The position numbers were made by a program, and so were the translations under genes. Below the pieces are notes generated by a model. The model did no database searches, was not told where the DNA came from, and was given only the letters and a program-made list of their open reading frames with translations. A stretch of 51,520 nucleotides of DNA, from the NCBI GenBank assembly GCA_947629645.1, contig CANREV010000019.1, forward strand, positions 1-51,520. Direction: 5' to 3'. The stretch comes from an uncultured Acetatifactor sp. GTDB lineage: Bacteria; Bacillota; Clostridia; Lachnospirales; Lachnospiraceae. This document shows, piece by piece, positions 27,102-36,178 of the stretch; within the stretch, counting starts at the first letter, position 1; every line of letters begins with the position of its first letter.

Positions 27102-28607
27102 CTATTCCTTTCCCTGCGCAATGTAAATCAAAGGGATTTTTACCGTAAAGCAGGATCCCTCCCCCTCTGTGCTGGTAACGGTAATAGATCCCCTGTGCAT
27201 CAGCACAGCGCTTTTGGTGATGGCCAGTCCCAGCCCTGTACCGCCGATTTCTCTGGAATGAGATTTGTCCACACGGTAAAACCTTTCATAGATATATGCC
27301 AGTGATTCCTCCGGTATCCCCAGTCCCGAATCGCTGACCTTAAACGTAAAATACTGATGGTCTGCGTCCAGTTCCACCTTCACCCAGCCATGCTCCTTGT
27401 TGTACTTGATGGCATTCTCCACCAGGTTCGTCATCACCAGCGTCATCTTGACTTCATCCACCTCCGCAGTGACCGGACGCATACTCTCAAATACCAGTTC
27501 CACATCTTTTCTGCGGGCAATCGGGCGCAGACGTTTCAAAATAAGCTCCGTCAACGCATTGATGTCCACGGAGGCTATATTGAGTTCCTGCGCTTTCTTA
27601 TCCATTTTGACCAGCGCCAGCAGGTCCGTGATGATCCTGTTTTCCCTGTCGATCTCAGAGACGATATCCTCCATGAATTCCCTGTAAAGTTCTGCAGATG
27701 CATCCTCCTGCGCCAAAAGAGAATCCGCCAGGACTTTTATGGAAGTCATAGGCGTCTTTAACTCGTGAGACACATTGGCCACAAAATCCTGTCTGGAATC
27801 ATCCAACGCCTTCATCCGCTCCAGCAGCTGATTAAATGCATCCACGATGTGGATCGTCTCCGTGTAATCCGGCACGGAAATCGGCTCATCGCTGTAACCC
27901 GCCTGTACCTCATTGATGGCGTCCGTAACACGGCTGAAAGGTTTGGTCAGCACAATAGACAGCACAATGGCGACTCCGAAGATCACCACCATCGTAAGCT
28001 GCTCCCAAACCATGGAATTGCGGTTTAAAATCTCCATGGTTTCCACGATAGAATCACTGGAAAAACTGGTCAGCAGAACGCCAACCACTTTGCCGCTTCC
28101 TTTTCCATCCGGATTCTCTGCGGCAGGATCTACAATGGGCGTGGTCATCTCGATATAACCGTGTTCTTTATCGTAGTGATAAGTGTCCTGTCCGCCGAGA
28201 CATTGAATTACTTCCTCCGAAATAATCGTTTTGCCCTCGCTGAGCCGATAAGTGTCACGCACTATTTTCAGACTGGAATCGATGATCATAACCCGCCCTT
28301 CATAAAGATTGGCGATCATTTCCAGTTCAGCGTCAATGACCGCTCGGGAATTGGCATAAGCAAGATCATTTGACTTATAATTCGTCAGATATTGATTATT
28401 GAGAAGATGGTTTCCTACTACCAGAAGCTGGTTTTGAACCGTTGAGATCCTCTGCTGCACCGCCCGTTCCTCATAATTGCTCACAATACTATAGCGCATC
28501 AGGATGCCGGGGACGATCCCCACAATCAATATGATTACGAAAAGGCGTACTTTAAGGCTCCGCAGAGATAAGAATAATTTTAACTGGTCAAAAATTTTTG
28601 CTGCCAT
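27102..28607 (-). CDS. Sensor histidine kinase (WalK/PhoR/MtrB-like)
   Basis: A 501-residue kinase with two membrane segments (about 21-38 and 205-222), an extracytoplasmic sensor domain of about 165 residues between them, a HAMP domain (about 220-272), HisKA with VSHELKTPMTS (phospho-acceptor His281), and HATPase_c with the N box NLVENAIKYNKEH and the DSGLGIP and GGTGLGLAI boxes. It lies 13 bases after the response regulator and 3 bases before the GerMN lipoprotein. The architecture and lipoprotein partner recall envelope-stress or cell-wall kinases; the signal is unknown. Confidence 0.9.
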   Translation of the reverse strand: MAAKIFDQLKLFLSLRSLKVRLFVIILIVGIVPGILMRYSIVSNYEERAVQQRISTVQNQLLVVGNHLLNNQYLTNYKSNDLAYANSRAVIDAELEMIANLYEGRVMIIDSSLKIVRDTYRLSEGKTIISEEVIQCLGGQDTYHYDKEHGYIEMTTPIVDPAAENPDGKGSGKVVGVLLTSFSSDSIVETMEILNRNSMVWEQLTMVVIFGVAIVLSIVLTKPFSRVTDAINEVQAGYSDEPISVPDYTETIHIVDAFNQLLERMKALDDSRQDFVANVSHELKTPMTSIKVLADSLLAQEDASAELYREFMEDIVSEIDRENRIITDLLALVKMDKKAQELNIASVDINALTELILKRLRPIARRKDVELVFESMRPVTAEVDEVKMTLVMTNLVENAIKYNKEHGWVKVELDADHQYFTFKVSDSGLGIPEESLAYIYERFYRVDKSHSREIGGTGLGLAITKSAVLMHRGSITVTSTEGEGSCFTVKIPLIYIAQGKE

Positions 28608-28620
28608 CTTTTCTCCCGTG

Positions 28621-29316
28621 TCACGCGTTCATAAAATAATAACCAACGCCCCATTTCGTGTGCACATACCTGGGTTCACTGGGATTTTGCTCCACCTTTT
28701 CCCGCAGTCTGCGGATATGTACGTCAACAGTGCGGACATCTCCGGGATAATCGCTTCCCCAGACGATCTGCAGCAGGTTTTCCCTGCTGTAGACCTTGTT
28801 GGGATTCAGCATCAAAAGCTCCAACAGCTCAAACTCCTTCGCGGTTAAGCCGATCTCTTTTCCGGCGATATAAGCCCGCCGCCCCTCACAGTCTAAGCGC
28901 ATTTCTCCGCTTTCCACCACCTTAGGCGCCTCTCCGGCAACGCGTTTGGGCTCCGTGCGGCGCATGATGGCCTTGATCCGCGCTTTAACCTCCAAGATGT
29001 TAAAAGGTTTCGTGATATAATCGTCCGCTCCGTATTCCAGACCCAATATCTTATCCATATCATCGCCTTTGGCCGTCAGCATAATGATCGGCACATTGGA
29101 AAATTCCCGGATCTGCTGGCACACTTCAAACCCGGTGAGCTTCGGCAGCATCACATCCAAAAGGACAATATCATATCGGTTATTCCTTGCAAGCTCCAAC
29201 GCCTCCTCGCCATCATAGGCGCAGTCCACCTGCATATCATCCTGTTCCAGACTAAAGCGGATCCCCTTCACGATCAGCTTTTCATCGTCCACCACCAAAG
29301 CTCTCTTTCCGGCCAT
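28621..29316 (-). CDS. OmpR/PhoB-family response regulator
   Basis: A 231-residue regulator: receiver domain with acidic pair VVDDE (9-12), phospho-acceptor Asp54 in VLLDVMLP, and the TAKGDDMDK and ITKPF (Lys) switch segments; then a winged-helix DNA-binding domain with VRTVDVHIRRLREKVE and RYVHTKWGVGYYF. The start is ATG 29314-29316 (MAGKRALVVDDE), behind GAGG; a six-codon upstream extension is possible but its own site is weak. It pairs with the following histidine kinase. Promoters it controls are unknown. Confidence 0.93.
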   Translation of the reverse strand: MAGKRALVVDDEKLIVKGIRFSLEQDDMQVDCAYDGEEALELARNNRYDIVLLDVMLPKLTGFEVCQQIREFSNVPIIMLTAKGDDMDKILGLEYGADDYITKPFNILEVKARIKAIMRRTEPKRVAGEAPKVVESGEMRLDCEGRRAYIAGKEIGLTAKEFELLELLMLNPNKVYSRENLLQIVWGSDYPGDVRTVDVHIRRLREKVEQNPSEPRYVHTKWGVGYYFMNA

Positions 29317-29353
29317 GATTCCTCTCTCCCTCATACAATCGCTATATCTTTCT

Positions 29354-30055
29354 CTATTTCACGCAAATCCTGTCGCAGATCTTTTCATAAACGCTTTCCT
29401 TGATCCCTGACACCTTCATGATATCCTCGCAAGCTGAAAAACCGCCGTTGGCCTCTCTGTATGCAATGATGTCTGCCGCTCTGGACTGTCCGATTCCCGG
29501 AAGGGTGCACAAGCGATCCTGATCTGCCGTATTAATGTTTACCAGACCATCTTCCCGCGCGTTTCCGATGTCCTGCCAGGATCCCCCGGCGCCTCCCTGA
29601 GCATATTCTTCCTTAGTGGGAAAGTATAACTTTTCCCCATCAGATACCTTTGCAGCCAGATTTACCGCTTCTTCTGCCGCATCCTTGTCAAATCCCCCCG
29701 CCGCGTCCAGCGCATCCGCCGCCCTGCTGCCCTGCGGCAGAAGCACCACGCCGGAAATCTTTACGGCTCCGCAGACATAAACGCAGATCTCCTGCGTATC
29801 AGGTTCCGCCTGCCCCACACTTTTGTCCCGGGCAGGCCCGCTTGCACTGACACCGTCCGATCCTTCTCTCTCAGCAGTTTCATCTTCCCATACTTCGCCT
29901 GAAAAGGCCGTACTTTCCAAAACGCCATCCTGCGCAGGCAAACTCTCCTGCCGCCCGATCACCAGCGCTTCCTGCCCGGCGCTGCCGCAGGCCAGACATG
30001 ACATTCCCATCAAAAGGCCGCACAACGCAGCCGGAATTCTGTTTTTTCTCATCAT
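29354..30055 (-). CDS. comEA: ComEA-like DNA-binding lipoprotein (SLBB + helix-hairpin-helix)
   Basis: A 233-residue exported protein. The N-terminal signal region has a Cys at 23 in an imperfect lipobox (CLAC), then an acidic linker (about 35-85), an SLBB domain (about 88-155) with VYVCGAVKISGVVLLPQGSR, and a double helix-hairpin-helix domain (about 172-232) with VNINTADQDRLCTLPGIGQSRAADIIAYRE. Competence ComEA binds incoming double-stranded DNA at the outer face and hands it to ComEC. It is first in a same-strand cluster that ends in comEC. Confidence 0.9.
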   Translation of the reverse strand: MMRKNRIPAALCGLLMGMSCLACGSAGQEALVIGRQESLPAQDGVLESTAFSGEVWEDETAEREGSDGVSASGPARDKSVGQAEPDTQEICVYVCGAVKISGVVLLPQGSRAADALDAAGGFDKDAAEEAVNLAAKVSDGEKLYFPTKEEYAQGGAGGSWQDIGNAREDGLVNINTADQDRLCTLPGIGQSRAADIIAYREANGGFSACEDIMKVSGIKESVYEKICDRICVK

Positions 30056-30113
30056 AGTCCCTTTCTGATCCTCCGTGGATCCAAAGGGCTGCCTCTCTAT
30101 GCTGATGTATCTA

Positions 30114-30142
30114 ATTGTAAAATAATCAGGGGCATTTTACAA
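30114..30142 (-). promoter_or_regulatory. Promoter of the comEA-to-comEC cluster
   Basis: Minus-strand TTGTAA (30137-30142), 17 bases, TACAAT (30114-30119), directly after the transporter stop and about 60 bases before comEA. Confidence 0.6.
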
Positions 30143-30145
30143 GTG

Positions 30146-30577
30146 CTATTTCCACTTAAAAATAACAATTCCCAGTACGGCTACAGCCATTCCAATACCC
30201 TTTCTCCACTCCCAGGGCTGCTTTTCCACGCCAAACCACCCCAGCAGTTCGATCACATAAGCTACAGCCAGCTGCGCCACCACGATCAGCATCACCGCTT
30301 TCGCCGGTCCCAGCATATCCATGCTTTTGATCACAGTGTAGGTAATAAAAGCTCCGATGGCGCCCCCGAGCAGCATATATTTCGGCTGGACCTCAAATAC
30401 CTTAAACAGGCTGCTTCTGTCCGTGCAAAGCCAGGCTCCCAGACAGACAATCAGGGCCGTAAACTGCACAAAAGCACTGGCCGCCCATATGCTGGACGCT
30501 TTCGTTACCTGCGTGTTAAACACGCCCTGAATACTCATAAGCGCGCCGGAAATCAATGCAATTAAAAAACCAATCAT
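30146..30577 (-). CDS. DMT-family small membrane transporter (YdcZ/DUF606 type)
   Basis: A 143-residue protein of about five membrane helices. The start IALISGALMSIQGVFNTQV and the following block with LLGGAIGAFITYTVI and KAVMLIVVAQLAVAYVIELLGWFG are typical of the short YdcZ/DUF606 members of the drug/metabolite transporter superfamily, which probably work as dimers. The substrate is unknown. AGGAGG stands six bases before the ATG. Single gene between the arginine operon and the comEA promoter. Confidence 0.85.
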   Translation of the reverse strand: MIGFLIALISGALMSIQGVFNTQVTKASSIWAASAFVQFTALIVCLGAWLCTDRSSLFKVFEVQPKYMLLGGAIGAFITYTVIKSMDMLGPAKAVMLIVVAQLAVAYVIELLGWFGVEKQPWEWRKGIGMAVAVLGIVIFKWK

Positions 30578-30621
30578 AAGACACCTCCTAAAAAAAGTGT
30601 AACCTGTGATTGGTAAATTAT

Positions 30622-30634
30622 GCGCCTGTGGCGC
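30622..30634 (-). terminator. Small GC hairpin after the solute-binding gene
   Basis: GCGCC-ACA-GGCGC stem-loop on the minus strand, 3 bases after the stop and followed by ATAATTT; a weak terminator for the arginine operon. Confidence 0.4.
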
Positions 30635-30637
30635 CGC

Positions 30638-32020
30638 TTATGTCTGTAAGTCGATCTGCGCCGCCAGTTCCTGCACCAGATCGGTGACGTCCCCACCGTT
30701 CCATACTCTGGCAAATAATCTTTCTAACTGCAGCCAGAAATTTTCCGTCTCCATCATCTTAGGCAGAGGAACGCTCTCTCCATACTCCAGCAAAAAGATC
30801 TGCAGCGCACTGTTATCTAAATTGACGTTCCGGTTAGCGGATACTTTGCCGCTTTTTCCATAGAGCTGATCCGCGCACTCGGTGACAAGGTAGGATGCAA
30901 ACTTGTTTGCAAGCTCCTGATGACCGGAATAACCGTTCACGGCTATAGCGTTGGTGACGGACAACGAGCGGCTTTTGAGTGTCTTACTGACATCAGGCAT
31001 AGTGGCGATGCCGTAATCAAAAGCCATCTCCCCATTCTCCTTCGCCTGCGCCAGACGAGCCGCCGCATCGGTGGTGACAATAGTAAACACGGTCTTACCA
31101 TCTATAAAATCCTGCAGCACGGAATCGTAAGTGACCGTATCCGACTCAATGGAAAAGAACTGGTTCAGCGCCTGATAAACCTCCAGGCACTGAATGGTAT
31201 TCTCGTTATCAATATCGATCCGCGTCACATCATCTCCCGCGTCCCCGCCTGCCGCCAGATAATTTCCCACAAACCAGTAATTGTAAAAAATATCGGAAAC
31301 ATCCCATTTCAACACATCCACACCGGCAGGGACATCGAAAGTATTGGCGATATTCAGGATATCATCCACAGTCGCGGGAACGGCATTGCGGAAATATTCA
31401 TCCGTCAAAGCCGCAAGCTGCGCCTCATCCACCGGAATACCGCTCTCGTTTTCAGCGGAAGCCAGATCTTCTCCCTCACTTAACAGATCTTTCTGGGCGA
31501 TCTGCGCCGCCCACTCTGCCAGCAATGTCTCATTGTAAGCTAACGCGCTGGTTTCATAGGAAAGCGGATATGCTACCGTCTTTCCCTGATAAGACACGGC
31601 GGACAACGCAGCCTCCGGGAAATTTTCCGGAGTGCAGACATTTGCCTCATCTCTGATTTCCTCTGCCAGTCCCGCAAGATATGCTTTCTCCAGCGAATCG
31701 TTGCTGATAATATAGGCATCCGGCACCTGTGTTGTATGAAGGGACGCCTGATTCAATGTTTCCAGATATTCGCTCTCCTCATTCAGCACGGGAATCACCC
31801 GGACGCCTTCCCGCTCCCCGAAAGTCACGGCTGCGCTGCTGATAAAATTAGTCATAGCGTCATCAGAGTACCAAAAATAGATCGTATCTGTTTTTTCAAA
31901 CCACGAAGCGGCGTGTTCCTCTTCCTGAACAGCCGCCATTTTAAGCGTGCTTCCATAAAAAAGCGCGGCAGCCATAGCCACTACGGCTGCCACGGAAATC
32001 AATCTTTTTTTCAAATGCAT
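30638..32020 (-). CDS. Extracellular solute-binding protein (ABC importer type), orphan
   Basis: A 460-residue exported protein with an N-terminal hydrophobic segment (about 7-25) and no clear lipobox Cys, followed by a family 1 solute-binding fold: IYFWYSDD, DAYIISNDSLEKAYLAGL, TVAYPLSYETSALAYNETL and FIDGKTVFTIVTTDAAARL. The pattern is that of carbohydrate-type binding proteins. No permease or ATPase gene is nearby. It begins 8 bases after argD with GAGG over the argD stop region, so it appears to be the last gene of the arginine operon. Without a lipobox it may be anchored by its N-terminal helix. Confidence 0.8.
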   Translation of the reverse strand: MHLKKRLISVAAVVAMAAALFYGSTLKMAAVQEEEHAASWFEKTDTIYFWYSDDAMTNFISSAAVTFGEREGVRVIPVLNEESEYLETLNQASLHTTQVPDAYIISNDSLEKAYLAGLAEEIRDEANVCTPENFPEAALSAVSYQGKTVAYPLSYETSALAYNETLLAEWAAQIAQKDLLSEGEDLASAENESGIPVDEAQLAALTDEYFRNAVPATVDDILNIANTFDVPAGVDVLKWDVSDIFYNYWFVGNYLAAGGDAGDDVTRIDIDNENTIQCLEVYQALNQFFSIESDTVTYDSVLQDFIDGKTVFTIVTTDAAARLAQAKENGEMAFDYGIATMPDVSKTLKSRSLSVTNAIAVNGYSGHQELANKFASYLVTECADQLYGKSGKVSANRNVNLDNSALQIFLLEYGESVPLPKMMETENFWLQLERLFARVWNGGDVTDLVQELAAQIDLQT

Positions 32021-32028
32021 AGATTACC

Positions 32029-33213
32029 TCAAATACACTGATCCAGAATAAAGATCATCTCGTCCACGTTCTCCCTGGTAATAACAAGAGGCGGTACAAA
32101 TCGGATGATATCCGCACCGGCGTTGATCAGGATCAATCCTTTTTCTATTGCGGCCGCGATGATATCCCGCACCGGCCTGTCAAACACAAGCCCCTGCATC
32201 AGCCCCATCCCGCGCCGTTCCAAAATACAGGAATGCTTTTCTTTCAATTCATCCAGACGCTGCTCCAGATAAGGAGCCACCTCTCTCACATGTTCTATTA
32301 TATGGTCCTTTTCAAATAAATCAAGCACTTTTTCCGCCGCGGCGCACGCCAGAGGATTGCCGCCGTAAGTGGTCCCGTGGTCTCCCGCTTCCAAAGACCG
32401 TGCCGCGACCCGCTCCGTCAGCAGGAACGCGCCCATGGGCACCCCGCAGCCCAAGGCCTTGGCAGTGGTCAGGATATCGGGCTTTACCCCGTATTTCTGC
32501 CATGCATACATATAGCCCGTTCTGCCCATGCCACACTGCACTTCATCAAAGATCAGCAGGATATCCCGCTCATCACACAGTTTGCGCAATTTCTGCAAAA
32601 AGCTCTGCTGTGCCGGCTGCAGGCCTCCCTCACCCTGAACGGGCTCCAGCATGATGGCACAGGTCTTGTTCGTCACCTGGGCCAGCACGCTGTCGTAGTC
32701 GTTGAAATCAGCAAACTTTATGTTGCCGATCAGAGGCTCAAAAGGCTCCCTGTAATGAGCATTTCCCGTGACGGCCAAAGCCCCCATGGTCCTGCCGTGA
32801 AACGAGTTGTTCATGGCGATGATCTCATGGTCCGTTGTGCCGTCCTTTAAAAAAGCGTATTTTCTCGCAGCCTTGATGGCTCCCTCATTGGCCTCCGCAC
32901 CGGAATTGGTAAAAAACACCCGATCCATGCCGGACACTTTTTTGATCTTTTTCGCCGCCTCTATGGCGGGCACATTATAGTAATAGTTAGAAGTGTGGAT
33001 GATCTTGTCGATCTGCGCTTTCAGGGCGTTATTGTATTCTTCATTGTGGTATCCCAGGGCAAACACCGCAATGCCCGCGCAGAAATCCAGATACTTTTTC
33101 CCCTCGATATCGTAAAGGTAAACCCCTTCCCCCCTGTCCAAAACGATCTGATAACGATTGTAGGTGTGAAGCAGCGCGCTCTCCGCCTGCTCTATATATG
33201 ATTTCATTTTCAT
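32029..33213 (-). CDS. argD: Acetylornithine aminotransferase
   Basis: A 394-residue class III PLP enzyme making N-acetylornithine from N-acetylglutamate semialdehyde. Visible are FTNSGAEANEGAIKAARK (102-118), SFHGRTMGAL (137-146), IFDEVQCGMGRTG (221-233, with PLP Asp223 and the Gln226 that favours acetylornithine over GABA substrates) and TTAKALGCGVP with Schiff-base Lys252. AGGAG stands seven bases before the ATG. It follows argB by 55 bases. Confidence 0.95.
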   Translation of the reverse strand: MKMKSYIEQAESALLHTYNRYQIVLDRGEGVYLYDIEGKKYLDFCAGIAVFALGYHNEEYNNALKAQIDKIIHTSNYYYNVPAIEAAKKIKKVSGMDRVFFTNSGAEANEGAIKAARKYAFLKDGTTDHEIIAMNNSFHGRTMGALAVTGNAHYREPFEPLIGNIKFADFNDYDSVLAQVTNKTCAIMLEPVQGEGGLQPAQQSFLQKLRKLCDERDILLIFDEVQCGMGRTGYMYAWQKYGVKPDILTTAKALGCGVPMGAFLLTERVAARSLEAGDHGTTYGGNPLACAAAEKVLDLFEKDHIIEHVREVAPYLEQRLDELKEKHSCILERRGMGLMQGLVFDRPVRDIIAAAIEKGLILINAGADIIRFVPPLVITRENVDEMIFILDQCI

Positions 33214-33268
33214 CGCCCTACTCCTTTTCCCCGCGTCCCGCGCGGCTTTTTATCTGTTTACGCAACAT

Positions 33269-34195
33269 TTAATCATTATCTGCGCAGAATTGATCCCGCT
33301 TAATCCCCCTGGCCAGAGTGTCGTCATCGGAGATAATGGCTGTGCCGATACCCTGCTTGGTAAAGATTTCCAGCAACAGACAATGGGGCACGCGGCCGTC
33401 CAGAATATGCACTCTGCTGACGCCGTTTTGGATAGCGGAAGTACAGTTGTTGAGTTTCGGCAGCATCCCTCCGCCGATGATCCCGCTGTTGATCAGTTTC
33501 TCCGCCTCAGATGTGGTGATCCTCGAAATAAAGGAAGACTTGTCGTTAATATCCCGGTAAAGCCCCTCTATATCCGTCAAAAATGCCAGTTTTTCCGCCT
33601 TTACAGCCTTTGCGATGGCACAGGCCGCATCGTCCGCGTTGATATTGTACGTCTGAAAATCCTTATCCAGTCCGATAGGCGCCACAATGGGAAGAAAATC
33701 TTTTTCCAGAAGATCATACAAAACCTTGGGATTTACCTCGGTGATCTCTCCCACATAACCGATATCCTGACCATCCGCATACTTCTTTTCCACCTGAAGC
33801 AGTCCGCCGTCCTTGCCGCTGATACCCACTGCCTTGACGCCCAATTCCTGAACCATGGTGACCAGGCTCTTATTCACCTTGTTCAGGACCATTTCCGCGA
33901 TCTCCATGGTCTCATCGTCCGTGACGCGCAGGCCGTTCACGAACTTCGCTTCCTTCCCGACTTTCCCTACCCACCGGCTGATCTCCTTCCCGCCGCCGTG
34001 GACGATAATAGGCTTAAACCCTACCAGTTTAAGCAGCGTCACATCCTTGATCACGTTCTTTTGCAGTTCTTCGTTGCTCATGGCGCTGCCGCCGTATTTT
34101 ACCACAATAATCTTTCTGTTAAAACGCTGTATATAGGGAAGCGCCTCTATGAGGACTTCCGCTTTCTGTAATACTTTCTCCATATCTTTTTCCAT
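33269..34195 (-). CDS. argB: Acetylglutamate kinase
   Basis: A 308-residue amino acid kinase phosphorylating N-acetylglutamate. VVKYGGSAM (31-39) and [10 protein letters not shown] (64-73) form the nucleotide site, [15 protein letters not shown] the substrate region, and [30 protein letters not shown] the C-lobe. The ~20-residue N-terminal helix before the core ([18 protein letters not shown]) resembles that of arginine-inhibited hexameric enzymes, so feedback inhibition is likely. It sits between argJ and argD. Confidence 0.96.
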   Translation of the reverse strand: MEKDMEKVLQKAEVLIEALPYIQRFNRKIIVVKYGGSAMSNEELQKNVIKDVTLLKLVGFKPIIVHGGGKEISRWVGKVGKEAKFVNGLRVTDDETMEIAEMVLNKVNKSLVTMVQELGVKAVGISGKDGGLLQVEKKYADGQDIGYVGEITEVNPKVLYDLLEKDFLPIVAPIGLDKDFQTYNINADDAACAIAKAVKAEKLAFLTDIEGLYRDINDKSSFISRITTSEAEKLINSGIIGGGMLPKLNNCTSAIQNGVSRVHILDGRVPHCLLLEIFTKQGIGTAIISDDDTLARGIKRDQFCADND

Positions 34196-34275
34196 GATCG
34201 TTTTCCTTTCCGGGCGGCGTTTTTATTTTCCGCGCCCCCGCATACGCCGGTCTAAAATGCCTGAAGGGGGTGCGG

Positions 34276-35499
34276 CTAACTTCTGTAATCCGCGTTGATC
34301 TTCACATAATCATAACTCAGATCGCATCCCCAGGCGGTGGCTTCCTGCGTACCCATGTGCATGTCCACCAGCGCCGTCACCTCAGGATCAGAAAGGATTC
34401 CTGTAGCTTCCTCCTCACTGTAATCACAGGCCGCGCCATCTCCGTAAATATGGATCTTTCCGCTTTTGCTCTGAAAATACAGATCCACCTTCTCGGGATC
34501 AAAATCAACCCCCGCGTATCCTAAGGCACACAGGATCCTGCCCCAGTTGGCGTCATGTCCAAAGATGGCGGCCTTGGTCAGAGACGAACAGATCACCGAC
34601 TTTGCCAGTGTCCTCGCGTCCTCTTTGGAGGCGGCGCCCACTACCTTAGCCTCGAATAAACAGGTAGCTCCTTCCCCGTCTCCGGCCATCTTCTTAGCCA
34701 GAAAGGTGGTAACGAAATGCAGCGCCCCGCAAAACGCCTCGTAATCCGCGCCCTGCGCCCTGATCTCCTCGTTGCCCGCCAAACCGTTTGCCAGAATCAG
34801 CAGAGTGTCGTTGGTGGAAGTGTCCCCATCCACTGAAATCATATTGAAGGAATCCACCACATCCTCCCGCAGGGCCTTCTGCAGCATCTCCTTAGAGATG
34901 TTCGCATCGGTAGTGATAAATCCAAGCATTGTGCACATATTGGGGTGGATCATTCCTGACCCCTTGCACATACCGCCAAGAGTCACTGTCTTCCCTCCTA
35001 TGACGACTTCCACGGCGATCTGCTTTGGCACGGTATCGGTGGTCATGATCGCCCGGGCCGCGTCCATTCCCGCCTCCGGAGTGTCTCGTTTTGCAGCCGC
35101 AAGCTTTTCGATGCCCGCTGTGATCTTCTCCACAGGAATCTGCATACCGATGACGCCGGTGGAAGCCACCAGCACCGCGCAAGAAGGAATCCCCAGAAGT
35201 TTTGCGGCGCAGTCCGCCTCAGCCTTACAGCACTCCAGCCCCTGCTTCCCGGTGCAGGCGTTGGCAATGCCGGAATTGATCACCACCGCCTGAGCATACG
35301 GCGCATGCTCCACGATCTGTTTATCCCAGAGCACAGGCGCCGCCTTCACTACATTGGTGGTAAAAGTTCCCGCTGTCACACAGGGCTTTGCGCTGAAGAT
35401 CAGCGCCATATCCCTGCGGTTTTGATATTTTACGGCAGCCTCCACGCCCGCCGCCTGAAATCCTTTCGCGGCTGTTACGCCGCCCTCGATCTGTTTCAT
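34276..35499 (-). CDS. argJ: Bifunctional ornithine acetyltransferase / N-acetylglutamate synthase
   Basis: A 407-residue self-cleaving enzyme that recycles the acetyl group from acetylornithine to glutamate. The cleavage/nucleophile site is GSGMIHPNMCTMLGFITTDA, where Thr190 becomes the N-terminus of the beta chain; the preceding residue is Cys189 rather than the commoner Ala. SVDGDTSTNDT and the C-terminal DLSYDYVKINADYRS are conserved. The start ATG (35497-35499, MKQIEGGV) has GGAGG just upstream. Whether it also uses acetyl-CoA cannot be told by eye. Confidence 0.95.
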   Translation of the reverse strand: MKQIEGGVTAAKGFQAAGVEAAVKYQNRRDMALIFSAKPCVTAGTFTTNVVKAAPVLWDKQIVEHAPYAQAVVINSGIANACTGKQGLECCKAEADCAAKLLGIPSCAVLVASTGVIGMQIPVEKITAGIEKLAAAKRDTPEAGMDAARAIMTTDTVPKQIAVEVVIGGKTVTLGGMCKGSGMIHPNMCTMLGFITTDANISKEMLQKALREDVVDSFNMISVDGDTSTNDTLLILANGLAGNEEIRAQGADYEAFCGALHFVTTFLAKKMAGDGEGATCLFEAKVVGAASKEDARTLAKSVICSSLTKAAIFGHDANWGRILCALGYAGVDFDPEKVDLYFQSKSGKIHIYGDGAACDYSEEEATGILSDPEVTALVDMHMGTQEATAWGCDLSYDYVKINADYRS

Positions 35500-35605
35500 T
35501 TTTCCTCCATTTCCGCGCTTTTTGCGCATCCCGGGCTCATGGCAGGCAACCCCACCGCCCCGCGGTGCGCAGACACAAATTCATCAGCCCGCTATGCCCT
35601 TTGTC

Positions 35606-36067
35606 TCACTGGTTGAATGCCGTAATATTTTCCTCATTCAAAGTAAAATCGTAATAATTAAGGTCTTCCCGCTTGGTCCAGCCGATCTGTTTCCAAAAAG
35701 CGTTCCCGATATCGTTTTTCGTGAAAGCGATCAGGCTGACCTTGTTGATATGTTCCGCTTTCAGCGCGTTCATGCAATGTACTACCATGGTCTTTCCGAT
35801 ACCCATCCGTCTGTAGTCCTCCCTGACGCACACATGGTACAGGCAGCCTCTCCTGCCATCATGGCCGCAGAGGATACCGCCCACAATCGCGCCGTCCTCC
35901 GCCACCGCGACCACGCTGGTGCGAGGATTTCTTTTCAGGAACAGTTCCACGCCTTCCCTGGAATCGTCAATACTGCGGATACCGAATCCCCTGATGGTCA
36001 TCCACAGGTCACGAAGTCCCTGATAGTCCTCTATTGTCATTGTCCTGACGGTAAATGTTTTACTCAT
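35606..36067 (-). CDS. GNAT N-acetyltransferase inside the arginine operon
   Basis: A 153-residue GNAT protein. The acetyl-CoA loop is in DYRRMGIGKTMV (motif R/Q-x-x-G-x-G/A), preceded by LYHVCVRE and followed by LIAFTKNDIGNAFWKQIGW. It lies between argC and argJ. Either it acetylates an unrelated substrate or it is a short N-acetylglutamate synthase that primes the acetyl cycle run by ArgJ; the sequence alone does not decide. The start ATG (36065-36067) has GTGAGG upstream, and a GTG four codons earlier is less likely. Confidence 0.8.
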   Translation of the reverse strand: MSKTFTVRTMTIEDYQGLRDLWMTIRGFGIRSIDDSREGVELFLKRNPRTSVVAVAEDGAIVGGILCGHDGRRGCLYHVCVREDYRRMGIGKTMVVHCMNALKAEHINKVSLIAFTKNDIGNAFWKQIGWTKREDLNYYDFTLNEENITAFNQ

Positions 36068-36178
36068 GTGATACCTCACCGCTTTCCCTTTTCATTTTAA
36101 TCCCGCTCCCGAGCGTCAAAATATCCCTGTAAACAGTCCGCGCGTCAACGCGATTTTTCCATTACGCTCCGTCTGTAG

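Noticed and set aside
33290..34171. 293-codon plus-strand frame opposite argB
   Set aside because: Fully covered by acetylglutamate kinase with all motifs; no independent support.
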